Origin: Rhodopirellula sp.
Lineage (GTDB): Bacteria; Planctomycetota; Planctomycetia; Pirellulales; Pirellulaceae
Direction of reading: 5' to 3'
DNA: 34,701 nucleotides
NCBI GenBank assembly: GCA_002690925.1
Contig: NZGD01000018.1
Coordinates: forward strand, 1-34,701
A program made the translations under genes and the position numbers. The notes below the pieces were generated by a model. That model searched no databases. It saw only the letters and a list, made by a program, of their open reading frames with translations, and was not told the origin of the DNA. Each line of letters starts with the position of its first letter. Position 1 is the stretch's first letter. This document shows, piece by piece, positions 8,355-17,068 of this stretch.

Positions 8355-9143
8355 ATGTCCATACATTTCGATACCAGGCCGGCCGTGATCTACATCGTCG
8401 ATCGAGATGCCGGATCTCACTCAGCCTATCAGCGCATTGCGGAACGACTGGGGGTTGAAGTTCGCTTTTCAACCTCTGTCGATGAGTTGCTGATAACGGC
8501 TCCCAACGTTGCTCCCTCTTGTCTGGTTTATGACGTGCGATCAGGCAGAGATGAGTTTGAGCAATGGCGGCAGAAACTGCTGCAGAAGACCACGGATGTT
8601 CCCATTATCTTGATTGCTGATGAACATGAAGATGCACAGACTGCCTTTGGCTTTCAACTCGGTGCATTGGCGGTGCTGCAGAGACCCGTCGCGATGAACG
8701 TGCTCGAGGAGTATCTGAAGTATGCAATTCGTCGGCATCGAGTTGTGCGGAGCCTGATGCAGAAACATGAAAGAGTACAAAAGACATTACAGAGTCTGAC
8801 TCAACGCCAAGCACATGTATTGGAATTGGCAGCTACCGGCATGCCGAATAAGACGATCGCAACGCGTTTAGCTGTGTCGCAACGAACCGTAGAGACAGAG
8901 CGGGCCAAAATTTTAAAGGCTTTTTCTGCTGATGCTTTTTGTGATGTGACCGCCCAGGTTGGTGCCTTTGGCGTGCTGGATGCCCTGCAAGAATTGCAAC
9001 AACGGTCAACGGTGCTTCGACAGGGAGTTGAGCAGGTTGCAGACGACAGGGAACATGGTGCGTCAAAAGCGAGGCTTGATATGGGGCAGGTGCCCTCGGA
9101 GATTCTGATGCTGGTTTCTGATCAGACAGATGTACCCGCGTGA
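8355..9143 (+). CDS. FixJ/NarL-type response regulator with a divergent receiver domain
   Basis: I start at ATG 8355 (262 residues), preceded by AGGA, because the receiver begins there; the open frame from 8235 adds 40 unconserved residues. The receiver (about 9-125) keeps the acidic pocket (Asp16/Asp18 in VDRD) and the likely phospho-acceptor Asp60 (CLVYDVRSG). The usual switch Thr/Ser is Ala88 (LIADE) and the conserved Lys is Arg110 (LQRPV). The LuxR-type helix-turn-helix is clear at about 148-192 (LTQRQAHVLELAATGMPNKT, then IATRLAVSQRTVETERAK). A tail of about 70 residues after it has no known domain. It should bind DNA as a transcription regulator; whether phosphorylation controls it is doubtful. 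No histidine kinase is nearby, and its left neighbour is the GGDEF remnant. Confidence 0.85.
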   Translation: MSIHFDTRPAVIYIVDRDAGSHSAYQRIAERLGVEVRFSTSVDELLITAPNVAPSCLVYDVRSGRDEFEQWRQKLLQKTTDVPIILIADEHEDAQTAFGFQLGALAVLQRPVAMNVLEEYLKYAIRRHRVVRSLMQKHERVQKTLQSLTQRQAHVLELAATGMPNKTIATRLAVSQRTVETERAKILKAFSADAFCDVTAQVGAFGVLDALQELQQRSTVLRQGVEQVADDREHGASKARLDMGQVPSEILMLVSDQTDVPA

Positions 9144-9750
9144 TGGCGGTCACTGCATGTACCTGCGTTACCGATGGTGATGCAGAAAAGCAGGAGATTT
9201 CATCTTCAGTGGGCGTTTTGATCGGTTTTGATTTGTTGGCGGGGCTTTTGGGGCGTGGCGACTACCTGTGATTACATTCAAGAACGGCTCATGCCCGCGA
9301 GCGTTTGAGGTCATATGGATCCTGACCTGATGTCGCGGTTCGAACGGGAGTCATTTCGAATGAGCAGGAGTCGCCCCCCCGCCACCCGCTGTGTCCTGGA
9401 CCATCAATGCGGGAGTGCCACGTGTTGTCTGCAGCCTCAGTGCAGCATGTCGGCATCGCTTTTTTGTTGAGTAAGGCAGGATGCTTTGTTTAGCCGCTGC
9501 TTTGTTCATCAGCTAGGGCATGCCTTCATTAGACACAACCACCTACCGGGTTCTGAGCATACATGATGCGTCGGACTGGAAACGTCTTTTCTTACGATTG
9601 CGATTGATCCTGTTTGTGGGGGCATTGTCGTTTTGTCACCTTAACTGTCGTGTTTTTTGGGGGGCACCCACGGTGACATCTCGTCAGGGAGGAGCGTTTC
9701 CAGTTAGACTAACGCCTCTCAGGCTTACGACATTTGTTTTTCGTGGAAGT
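9144..9750. other. Intergenic region upstream of the AAA+ gene
   Basis: About 600 bp without a convincing gene. The AAA+ reading frame is open back to 9520 and could encode a 77-residue extension containing a hydrophobic stretch, but that part has no recognisable family features. A seven-C run lies near 9374-9380. No promoter or terminator could be assigned. Confidence 0.4.
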
Positions 9751-11418
9751 ATGAACGAACTTGACGATACACGTTTGATTGGCATGCTTCGCCGTGTGGT
9801 GCGCGATTGCGGAAAACTGTACAAGCAGTGCGGAACGTGGATGGTACGACGTTTTCCGACCTTGCTTGAGGGAGATGGTGAGAACTTTGTTGAGTTGATG
9901 GACGACTTGCATCGTGGGTTGTTGATCAAGGTTTATGTGACGGTGGTGCGTGCCGATAATCGGTGGAGTGCCCCAGAGAAGAAAGTGGCTTCGGCCATGA
10001 TCGAACATCTGTGGGATCAGGAATTACGAGGGAATGAGCTTCGCGAAGCGGCTACGGAGCTGTTTCAGCAGGCTGACTTGTTGAAGTGGGAGGCGCTCGT
10101 TGCCCCGTTTGTGCGTTACGAGCCGCTGGCGGACAGTAAGTCCCACGTAGAAACGATTGTCATGCGTCTTGCAAACCTCGTTGCAAAATGTGATGGTGAA
10201 TTGCTAGACGAAGAGTCGATTGCACTGCATACCTTGCAACGCGAGATCGACATGGCGCTGTACCCTGCAGATCCGCAGACTGTGCTTGCTCCGCTTTCGC
10301 CGCCTGCTAAAGAAGCAAAAGAGAGTCGTGGCTCAGAGAAGCACCGTGGCACAGCCAAGCAGCATCAAACGCAACAGGAAAAGAAAAAAACAGCGGAGAT
10401 ACCAGAGCCGCTGCCTGAGGCCGAGCGAGAGCAACGACTCAGCGTTGCGATGAAAGAGCTTGATGAATTGATTGGGTTGGATACGGTCAAAGAACGGGTC
10501 AAAAGTTACACCAACTTTCTGCGGTTGCAGGGGCAGCGGCGTGCTGCGGGCCTGAGCACCATGCCCATCAGCCTGCATATGTCGTTTGTGGGCAATCCGG
10601 GAACAGGTAAAACAACTGTCGCGCGTATCGTGGGGCAAATTCTCGGTGCGCTAGGGACTTTGACTAGCGGGCATGTGGTTGAAACAGATCGCAGTGGATT
10701 GGTTGCCGAGTATGCCGGGCAAACTGCCCCCAAGACGAATGAACTGTGTGATTCCGCGATGAATGGAATTCTGTTCATTGACGAGGCATACAGCCTTGTC
10801 GATGCCTCTGGAGAAGACGCATACGGTCGTGAGGCTGTTCAATGTCTGTTAAAGCGGATGGAAGATGATCGTGAGTCGGTTGCCGTCATACTGGCAGGTT
10901 ACAGCGATGAAATGAAGCAATTGATCCGATCTAATCCTGGGCTTTCTTCACGTGTCAATACAACCATTGATTTCGACGACTACACACCGCTGCAGTTAGG
11001 CCAGATCTTTGAGCACTTGTGCGTGCAGAATGAGTATGCGATCCCAAGTGATGCGAGATACCGTCTGCTCGTAGGGTTCCATCACTTGTATCACGAGCGA
11101 GACCGGCATTTTGGTAATGGACGCCTGGTACGCAATGTTTTCGAGGAGAGTGTGCGGTGCTTGGCCGACAGGATTGCGGATGCAGACCAGTTAACGGAGG
11201 CGTTGTTGACTACCTTGTTGGCGATCGATATCGCTTTTCCTGACTTGGACAAGGAGAAATTGGATCGCTTGGTGTCAGCTGACCATGTTCTCAGGTTCGA
11301 GTGTGACAGTTGCGGTTCGAAAGTCCGAATTCAGCCTGGTTCTCTTGGGCGTCGTATCAAATGCGGGAAATGTAGTCATGTTCAGGCTGTTGGTTGGGCA
11401 AGTATCTCGGATGTTTAA
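9751..11418 (+). CDS. CbxX/CfxQ-type AAA+ ATPase with TerB-like N-terminus and C-terminal zinc ribbon
   Basis: From ATG 9751 this is 555 residues; an upstream ATG at 9520 would give 632. Residues about 1-170 are helical, with a TerB-like pattern (APEKKVASAMIEHLWD, LANLVAKCDGELLDEES). A charged Lys/Gln/Glu linker spans about 185-225. The AAA+ module resembles CbbX/SpoVK: Walker A GNPGTGKTT (281-289), Walker B LFIDEAY (341-347), sensor 1 around ILAGYSDEM (380-388), arginine finger Arg401 in NPGLSSRV and sensor 2 GNGRLVRN (456-463). The C-terminus carries a CxxC...CxxC zinc ribbon (Cys518, 521, 538, 541). Relatives act as hexameric remodelling ATPases, for example Rubisco activase CbbX. No Rubisco is here, so the target is unknown. 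It converges on the MMPL gene with a 22-bp gap. Confidence 0.85.
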   Translation: MNELDDTRLIGMLRRVVRDCGKLYKQCGTWMVRRFPTLLEGDGENFVELMDDLHRGLLIKVYVTVVRADNRWSAPEKKVASAMIEHLWDQELRGNELREAATELFQQADLLKWEALVAPFVRYEPLADSKSHVETIVMRLANLVAKCDGELLDEESIALHTLQREIDMALYPADPQTVLAPLSPPAKEAKESRGSEKHRGTAKQHQTQQEKKKTAEIPEPLPEAEREQRLSVAMKELDELIGLDTVKERVKSYTNFLRLQGQRRAAGLSTMPISLHMSFVGNPGTGKTTVARIVGQILGALGTLTSGHVVETDRSGLVAEYAGQTAPKTNELCDSAMNGILFIDEAYSLVDASGEDAYGREAVQCLLKRMEDDRESVAVILAGYSDEMKQLIRSNPGLSSRVNTTIDFDDYTPLQLGQIFEHLCVQNEYAIPSDARYRLLVGFHHLYHERDRHFGNGRLVRNVFEESVRCLADRIADADQLTEALLTTLLAIDIAFPDLDKEKLDRLVSADHVLRFECDSCGSKVRIQPGSLGRRIKCGKCSHVQAVGWASISDV

Positions 11419-11440
11419 GCCCGCGTAATCACGTTGCCCA

Positions 11441-13921
11441 TCAAATGCCAGCGGCTCTGGCCGCGGATATTGATACTGATTGCTTAGGTGATGTCCAGAC
11501 AACAAAAGCGGGCAGCAATGTCAGGTTCACAACAGTTCCGATGGCCAGTGTTGATGCAACGAGTGCTCCAAACGTTGCGGTAGGTACAAAGTCACTTGTG
11601 GACATGACACCAAAGCCAACCATCAACGCTACTGTCGCAAACAGGATCGGAACACCCGTTCTGCCGGCTGCATGTCGTGATGACGCTTGTGCTGTATGGT
11701 AACGACGCCGCGTTCGTTGAAAACCGGCAAGGAAGTGAACTGAACCATCGATGGATAAGCCAACTGAAACGGCTGCGATCATTGCAGCACCCATGTTGAT
11801 TTTGCCGCCCGTGAAGCCGACGAGTGAGAGCACCAGGAAAACTGGCAGAATGTTGGGGACTAACGCGACAAACGCAAGACGTACATTGCCGGTTGCCAGC
11901 CACAGCAGCAATAGAATCAGAGTGCTGGAGGTCGCGAAGCATCTCCATTGATCTTGCACCAGTTGATTGATCAAATCCGCCATGATGACGTAGTAACCGG
12001 TGACTTGGGCGGTCTTGTCGGACGCGGGATCGCGAGGGACGTTCTCAGCAGTTTGCCGCGGCACTTTGGCGGTGGTCGGGTTTACGGCCATGCTTGTAAC
12101 TTCGTGCCACGCTTGGCTGCTCACGTGTTGTTGCACCACTCGTTCAACTGCCTTGATCATCTCCTTTTTCGTCTTTGCGTCGAGTTGTTCCCGACTTCGC
12201 AGCATGATGCGGAGTTTGCGTTGGTCGCCCTTAGGCTGACTCAATAACGCATCGTAGAAAACGGGCATCACTACCGACATCGCGGAGAGTCGTGACGAGG
12301 GAGATAGCAAGGCTGAGAATGCTGATCGGCTTGCCACTTGGTCTGCGTCAGCAAGGCTTAGAACTTTTGTGAGTCCCTCGCCATCAATGTTGATGGCTCG
12401 TAGGTCTCGTTCCAGCAAGCGGACTTGTTCCAGATAAGATTTATTTAGCTCTGCCGGTGAATCCAAAATGATGTCCCAGACGCCTGCGCCACCAAATTCC
12501 GTTTCCACTTCCTGATAAGCTGAGACAACACTACTTTCGGAGTCAAAGTTGTTGAGAAAACTGGTTTCCGTTTCAGCCCTTCCCATGCCGATGACTGCAA
12601 TCACGGCCATCAAAACGGCGACGGCAAGGCATTTTCTAGGTGCCCGTATCGCGGAATCTGCAAGTCGGATGCACCGCCTGCGCAAAGCACGGGAAAAACG
12701 CTTCTGTTGTTGGTCCAGTCGATCATGGAAGCGAAAATTTGGCAGCATCATTAATGCGGGGGAAAAAAGCATGATTGCCAGGCATACCGCGATGGCAGAA
12801 ATCGCGATCATGATGCCAAACTCACGGATGGGTAAAATTTGCGAGACCGAGAGTGCAGCAAATCCTGCGGCGTCTGTCATACAGGTCCACAAAATTGGCA
12901 TGACCAACAATGCAATTGCCTCGGTCGTCGCACTTCTTTGATCATGCCCGCGATTCTGTGCATTGCGAAAACGGACACCTAAATGAAGTACAGCGGTGAC
13001 TGAAATGACAGTGATGATTGCTGTCAGGATCGTAGAAACCAGCGAAAGACTGCTGCCAATCCAGACCATGCACGCTTGTGTGAGAACGGTTGACCACAGT
13101 ATCAAAAGCATGGATAGAGCTACAAACCGCAGGTCAAACAGAGAGAGGAAGACGACAAGCGACAGCAGAATGACTGTGGTGGCTGCGAGTTGTTTGCCGT
13201 CTTTTTGGATGAGTTCAAAGCCATCGTGGACCAGGACAGGCTCGCCTACCAAAACCGCCTCGTTGATGATCGGTATGGCTGAATCTGGTCTTTCAGTGGC
13301 AGGAACCTGCATTGCTTTCTGAACGTTCTTCGTGAATTTCTTCAACTGTTCGATCGTTTGTGGCGGATAGCCGGGGGTCAGAATGGCCACCACGGCCGCG
13401 TGGGAATGGTCTCCTGAGTGCGTGTAACCAGCAAAAAGCTCGTCAAGGCCCTCTGCTATTTGGTTGCCCTGCTGAAATAGCGTTGGGGCGCGGTTGAGGA
13501 TCGATAAAGGTTGCAGTTTTGAGATTGCGGCGTTCAGCACTGATGGTGAGAGAACACCTTTGACGCCGGGGATCGCGGCTACCTTTTCTGTCATGATCCG
13601 GTTGCGTTCGATTCCCGCATCAGCGGTTAATTCGCTATCCTGATACACGAGCATGACCACGGCATTGCCGCCGAATTCCTCCTGAAGTTCGCGATAGGCA
13701 AGGTAAGCAGGATCATCGGCAGGAAACATTGCTGCGATGGAACGCTCAAAACGGATTTGCTTTGCTGCCGGATATGCCAAGCCAAAGAGAACTAGCCCAA
13801 TCGCAAGAAGGGCCCAGCGTGCGGTGATCAGTTTCGACGCGAACGACCGAGGCCAAGCAGATCTGGTCGATTCGCTCCCATGTTGCGTTGGTCGCTGATG
13901 GTCAGGTTGCTGGGAAGTCAA
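11441..13921 (-). CDS. MMPL/RND-family membrane transporter
   Basis: An 826-residue protein with the duplicated RND layout: one transmembrane helix near the N-terminus (about 36-52), a large extracytoplasmic loop (about 55-240), five or so helices (about 246-395), then the same pattern repeated (helix about 431-446, loop about 450-655, helices about 660-810). GLSIDGSVHFL (721-731) corresponds to the conserved GLSIDYxxHF region of helix 10 in MMPL/sterol-sensing-type exporters. Such proteins move lipids or hydrophobic compounds using the proton gradient; the substrate is unknown. The first codon of the frame is TTG at 13921, without a visible ribosome binding site. The next in-frame ATG is deep in the protein, so the exact start is uncertain. 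It lies 17 bp from the divergent gene at 13939. Confidence 0.88.
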   Translation of the reverse strand: MTSQQPDHQRPTQHGSESTRSAWPRSFASKLITARWALLAIGLVLFGLAYPAAKQIRFERSIAAMFPADDPAYLAYRELQEEFGGNAVVMLVYQDSELTADAGIERNRIMTEKVAAIPGVKGVLSPSVLNAAISKLQPLSILNRAPTLFQQGNQIAEGLDELFAGYTHSGDHSHAAVVAILTPGYPPQTIEQLKKFTKNVQKAMQVPATERPDSAIPIINEAVLVGEPVLVHDGFELIQKDGKQLAATTVILLSLVVFLSLFDLRFVALSMLLILWSTVLTQACMVWIGSSLSLVSTILTAIITVISVTAVLHLGVRFRNAQNRGHDQRSATTEAIALLVMPILWTCMTDAAGFAALSVSQILPIREFGIMIAISAIAVCLAIMLFSPALMMLPNFRFHDRLDQQQKRFSRALRRRCIRLADSAIRAPRKCLAVAVLMAVIAVIGMGRAETETSFLNNFDSESSVVSAYQEVETEFGGAGVWDIILDSPAELNKSYLEQVRLLERDLRAINIDGEGLTKVLSLADADQVASRSAFSALLSPSSRLSAMSVVMPVFYDALLSQPKGDQRKLRIMLRSREQLDAKTKKEMIKAVERVVQQHVSSQAWHEVTSMAVNPTTAKVPRQTAENVPRDPASDKTAQVTGYYVIMADLINQLVQDQWRCFATSSTLILLLLWLATGNVRLAFVALVPNILPVFLVLSLVGFTGGKINMGAAMIAAVSVGLSIDGSVHFLAGFQRTRRRYHTAQASSRHAAGRTGVPILFATVALMVGFGVMSTSDFVPTATFGALVASTLAIGTVVNLTLLPAFVVWTSPKQSVSISAARAAGI

Positions 13922-13938
13922 TTTGAAAAGGTTTTGTT

Positions 13939-15378
13939 GTGACTGCGGAAGCGAATGAATGCGACGAGAAATCCGTGGGAAGGCTGCAGTCCAATGTGGT
14001 GCGAGTAGGCTTGTTGCTGGTCGTCAGTGCGATATGCGTACGTGGAACTGTTTGCTGGTACAGTTTGGGTCAGTTTTCAGCGGACCCTGATGCGTACCGT
14101 GCAATTGCCGAAACGGTAGGCGTGACCGGCACCTTTGGCTTGACCGCGGTAAGCGGAGAAACTGTCGCGACAGCTTTTCGGCCACCTCTCTATCCGCTTG
14201 CCCTTTCATTATTACTGGTCGACCAGCGTCTTCCCAACGCAGCCATTGCGTCACTTCATACCGTGTTGGGAGTTCTCACGGTATTGTTCACCTATTTGGC
14301 AGGTCTGTCCATGCTTCCAAAAAAATCTGGGCTTTGGGGACCAGGCTTGGCTGCCACATTGGTTCTGATGGACCCGTTGTTGCTCAAGCAATCGTCTGTG
14401 GTGATGACCGAAACATTTGCCACGACGCTGGTTTGCATTGTCCTGTGGTGGTGGGCAACTTACCGCGGGCGAACCCATGAAATCGTGTTTGCCATCGTGC
14501 TTGGGGGACTTTTGAGTATTGCGTTTCTTATTCGTCCCACTTTCATTGCCTGGGCGTTTTTGCTGATCTCGACTTCGGTCGTTCTTGAAATCTTCGGTTT
14601 GGCCCAGATCACTAAAATGACTTGGAAGAAGCGTGTGATCATTGCCGCCATACCGAGTCTCATTGTGGTGGGGGTTCTTGTTGCAGTGGTCGCTGTCTGG
14701 ACAGTGCGTAACCTTCGGTCGGTGGGGCACCCAGTGTGGGCCACCACGCATGGAGGCTATACGCTCTTGCTAGGTAATAATCCTTCGTTCTACGACTATT
14801 TGCGGTCTGGTTCTGCGGATGGGAAATGGGATTCTGAGTCGTTTCAGATTGCTTACTCTCATCGTTATGATGGAGATCCAACGACTCAGGAATTTTGGCA
14901 GAAAAGCTGGAAGGGACCACGTGAAATACAGGACCCGGCGGTGGTTGAGGTTGTCACTGAGCATTCCGATGATCTGCTTGCTTATGAAGCAGCCAAAGCA
15001 GTAATTGGTCGGCAACCGTCGATGTTTGTTTGGGCGACTGGTGTGCGAATTTGCCGACTTTGGAGTCCCTTTCCACAAGCGTTGGATGGGCGTAAGTCGT
15101 GGCTCGTGACGATGGTTGGATTTTACAGTTGTGGACTTTATGTTGCGATGTTCATCGGCTGTTTTAAGTTGGGTAGGGCTTTTTGGACGTCAAAGTGGTT
15201 GCCAGTGCTAACACTCTTTGTGACGCTGAGTGCTGTGCATGCCGTCTATTGGAGTAACATCCGGATGCGGGCACCGGCGGTTCCTGCAATCGCACTGTTG
15301 GCAGCTTGCGCGATTCCTCGTTTGCGAGTTGGTGTTCGCACCTCGAGTGACTTGGAGCAGGAGGCGTTATGTGGGTAA
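13939..15378 (+). CDS. PMT/ArnT-like integral membrane glycosyltransferase (GT39/GT83-type)
   Basis: 479 residues, predicted to cross the membrane about ten or more times. It starts at GTG 13939 with AAAAGG about 7 bp upstream. The first periplasmic loop contains SADPDAYRAIAE and FRPPLYPLALSLL, the acidic/aromatic pattern and RPPxYP motif found in membrane glycosyltransferases that use polyprenyl-phosphate sugars (PMT_2, ArnT). These transfer a sugar to lipid, glycan or protein on the outer face of the cytoplasmic membrane; donor and acceptor cannot be read here. The final 10 bp overlap the next gene (15369), which suggests coupled translation. Its promoter must lie within or next to the start of the divergent MMPL gene. 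Confidence 0.8.
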   Translation: MTAEANECDEKSVGRLQSNVVRVGLLLVVSAICVRGTVCWYSLGQFSADPDAYRAIAETVGVTGTFGLTAVSGETVATAFRPPLYPLALSLLLVDQRLPNAAIASLHTVLGVLTVLFTYLAGLSMLPKKSGLWGPGLAATLVLMDPLLLKQSSVVMTETFATTLVCIVLWWWATYRGRTHEIVFAIVLGGLLSIAFLIRPTFIAWAFLLISTSVVLEIFGLAQITKMTWKKRVIIAAIPSLIVVGVLVAVVAVWTVRNLRSVGHPVWATTHGGYTLLLGNNPSFYDYLRSGSADGKWDSESFQIAYSHRYDGDPTTQEFWQKSWKGPREIQDPAVVEVVTEHSDDLLAYEAAKAVIGRQPSMFVWATGVRICRLWSPFPQALDGRKSWLVTMVGFYSCGLYVAMFIGCFKLGRAFWTSKWLPVLTLFVTLSAVHAVYWSNIRMRAPAVPAIALLAACAIPRLRVGVRTSSDLEQEALCG

Positions 15379-16076
15379 CAGTGGATGGAGAACGGCGTCT
15401 CGGGCACGCTGAGGCATGCTTGCTCTGCCGTGCCGTTTCTTCAATTCTTTCGGAATTTGTGCCTGCGATTGCAGATCGATCTGAAGCTGACCAGGAATGT
15501 TGGGTATCAGGGCTTGATTGGTTTGATCAGTGGGAGGCCGAGCAGAAGGTTTGGCTATTGGAAAGGGTTGCAACTGCATTGTTAACCGAGCAGGACTCAC
15601 CGAAGCCAGCGGCGATGTGGGAGGCGACTGTGGATGCAATTTTTCAGTACGTGTTTGAGCAAGTGGTAAAGGAACTCGAAGAAGAAACGTGCGAGGATAG
15701 CGAATTCGATGATGCCAACGGTGAGTCAGGAACGGTTGATCATGTCGTGGAAGCCGGTCTGCAATGCTGGCGCGACGATGTGATTCAGGCTCTCAATGAA
15801 CAACAGAATCGCGTTGTGGAAATCGGGCTTTCTGTTTGCCAGGGGAAAGAGTGGCAGCGTCTGGTAATGCAGATTTCAGATCGTATCCTCGGCGTGGCGG
15901 TTTACCAGACAGCCGAATCGTACAGGGATGGGCAATCAGCAAAAGTTGCCTGTTTTTTGCAGCAAAAGGGACTGCCTGCAGATTTCCTTACACAGATACC
16001 ACCGTTGCTCGGGCAGAATGAGACCGAGGATTGCATTGAACGCCTTCGAGATTTAATCGAGCAGTTTCAGCACTGA
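15369..16076 (+). CDS. Hypothetical acidic protein, translationally coupled to the glycosyltransferase
   Basis: I do not recognise this 235-residue protein. It begins at ATG 15369, ten bases before the glycosyltransferase stop codon and in another frame, so the two genes probably form one operon. It is soluble-looking, with no signal peptide or membrane segment. It is strongly acidic in the middle (ELEEETCEDSEFDD, about 101-114) and has scattered cysteines, including LCRAV near 19. Secondary structure looks mostly helical. Codon use looks like its neighbours and the frame is long and clean, so it is likely a real lineage-specific gene. A role alongside the glycosyltransferase is only a guess from position. 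Confidence 0.75.
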   Translation: MWVTVDGERRLGHAEACLLCRAVSSILSEFVPAIADRSEADQECWVSGLDWFDQWEAEQKVWLLERVATALLTEQDSPKPAAMWEATVDAIFQYVFEQVVKELEEETCEDSEFDDANGESGTVDHVVEAGLQCWRDDVIQALNEQQNRVVEIGLSVCQGKEWQRLVMQISDRILGVAVYQTAESYRDGQSAKVACFLQQKGLPADFLTQIPPLLGQNETEDCIERLRDLIEQFQH

Positions 16077-16148
16077 CGAAAGTGTACGGCTCTGTGGCTG
16101 TTCATTCGCCGTCGTACCATTTGCCCGCTTTATTAGTGGCACAGAAAG

Positions 16149-16628
16149 CTACTGTTTTTCTGGTCGCTGAAGCCAGTACAGCATGAGTCCTCCCACAAGG
16201 GTTGAGCCAGATTCTCCCCATGTCCACCACCATGGTAAATCGGACATGGAATCAATAACCAGCTGAAATCCGCTCAACAGAATCGTTCCGATGGCGGCAT
16301 AGCGGACCAAGGAGCGATATCGAGCCAGGTCACTGGCAATGACAAGAAGCGTTGCCCCTACAAATCCGTAAAGAAGAGAAAGATGTCTTGCGAGGTAAAA
16401 AGTCAGTGGTGAATGTGGAAAAGGGTCGAAACCCAGTTCTTCTGAAATACTGATGATCCAAGCAGCGGGCATGACCGACGCAAGAAATGCTAACAGCGCG
16501 GTTGTGCCAATGAAACGAAGGAAGATCAGGAGCCATCGATTTCGACTTGAGCTGGTTGCCTGACCTACCAATTTTGTTTTAGCGGGAGGATTTTCAGAGG
16601 TAACGCGGCCACGGTCCGTTGAAGTCAT
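16149..16628 (-). CDS. Small four-helix membrane protein of unknown function
   Basis: 159 residues. After a polar 30-residue N-terminus, four likely transmembrane helices lie at about 32-58, 80-99, 107-126 and 139-153, with Trp-rich WWWTWGES (133-140) before the last. No enzymatic motif is visible. The start ATG overlaps the stop of the upstream thioesterase gene (ATGA, four bases), so the two are probably co-transcribed and coupled. It faces the hypothetical gene ending at 16076 across a 72-bp gap. Confidence 0.75.
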   Translation of the reverse strand: MTSTDRGRVTSENPPAKTKLVGQATSSSRNRWLLIFLRFIGTTALLAFLASVMPAAWIISISEELGFDPFPHSPLTFYLARHLSLLYGFVGATLLVIASDLARYRSLVRYAAIGTILLSGFQLVIDSMSDLPWWWTWGESGSTLVGGLMLYWLQRPEKQ

Positions 16629-17068
16629 TGGATTGTTGCCCAGGGTGGTTTCGGAGCAGGGTCACAGACGGACAGTTGTGTTTTTAATTCTTCTGGAATT
16701 GCGATCACTTTGGGTTTGGACAGGTCGACATAAACCCACCGCGTCTCGACCTTTGCGAGAATCGTTTCATCCGCGGATCTGCAGATCAAGTATTTACGCA
16801 ACGAGGCAAATTTTGCAATTTCAGACACCCACGTTCGGATCGTAATTGCATCACCTTGCATGGCTGCTGCGCGGTAAGTGATATCGTGATTTCTGACGAC
16901 CCATCCAAGTTTCTGCTCTAAAGCCTTTTTGCTGTCCCAGCCGCCAGCTCGACTATGGGACCCCGCGGCCCACAGTGTCCATTGTAAGTATCGCAAATTG
17001 TGAACATGGCCCTGTGCATCAATTTCGTCTGGGGCGACGACATGTGAGTAGTCAAAAAAATCGGACAT
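16625..17068 (-). CDS. Hot-dog fold acyl-CoA thioesterase (4HBT/YbgC-like)
   Basis: 147 residues, the usual size for a single hot-dog domain. The segment DEIDAQGHVHNLRYLQW (about 14-30) matches the D-x(2)-GHVNNxxY(xx)W active-site region of 4-hydroxybenzoyl-CoA thioesterase and YbgC families, with Asp17 as the likely catalytic acid. The central helix region (KALEQKLGWVVRNHDITYR) and the beta strands that follow fit the fold. Family members hydrolyse acyl-CoA thioesters in the cytoplasm; the acyl group is unknown. It is the first gene of a two-gene unit with the membrane protein, sharing an ATGA overlap. No strong ribosome binding site precedes ATG 17068. Confidence 0.88.
   Translation of the reverse strand: MSDFFDYSHVVAPDEIDAQGHVHNLRYLQWTLWAAGSHSRAGGWDSKKALEQKLGWVVRNHDITYRAAAMQGDAITIRTWVSEIAKFASLRKYLICRSADETILAKVETRWVYVDLSKPKVIAIPEELKTQLSVCDPAPKPPWATIQ

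Noticed and set aside
9520..9750. N-terminal extension of the AAA+ protein with a hydrophobic segment
   Set aside because: The segment has no family features and the TerB-like region begins at 9751. A membrane-anchored form cannot be fully excluded.
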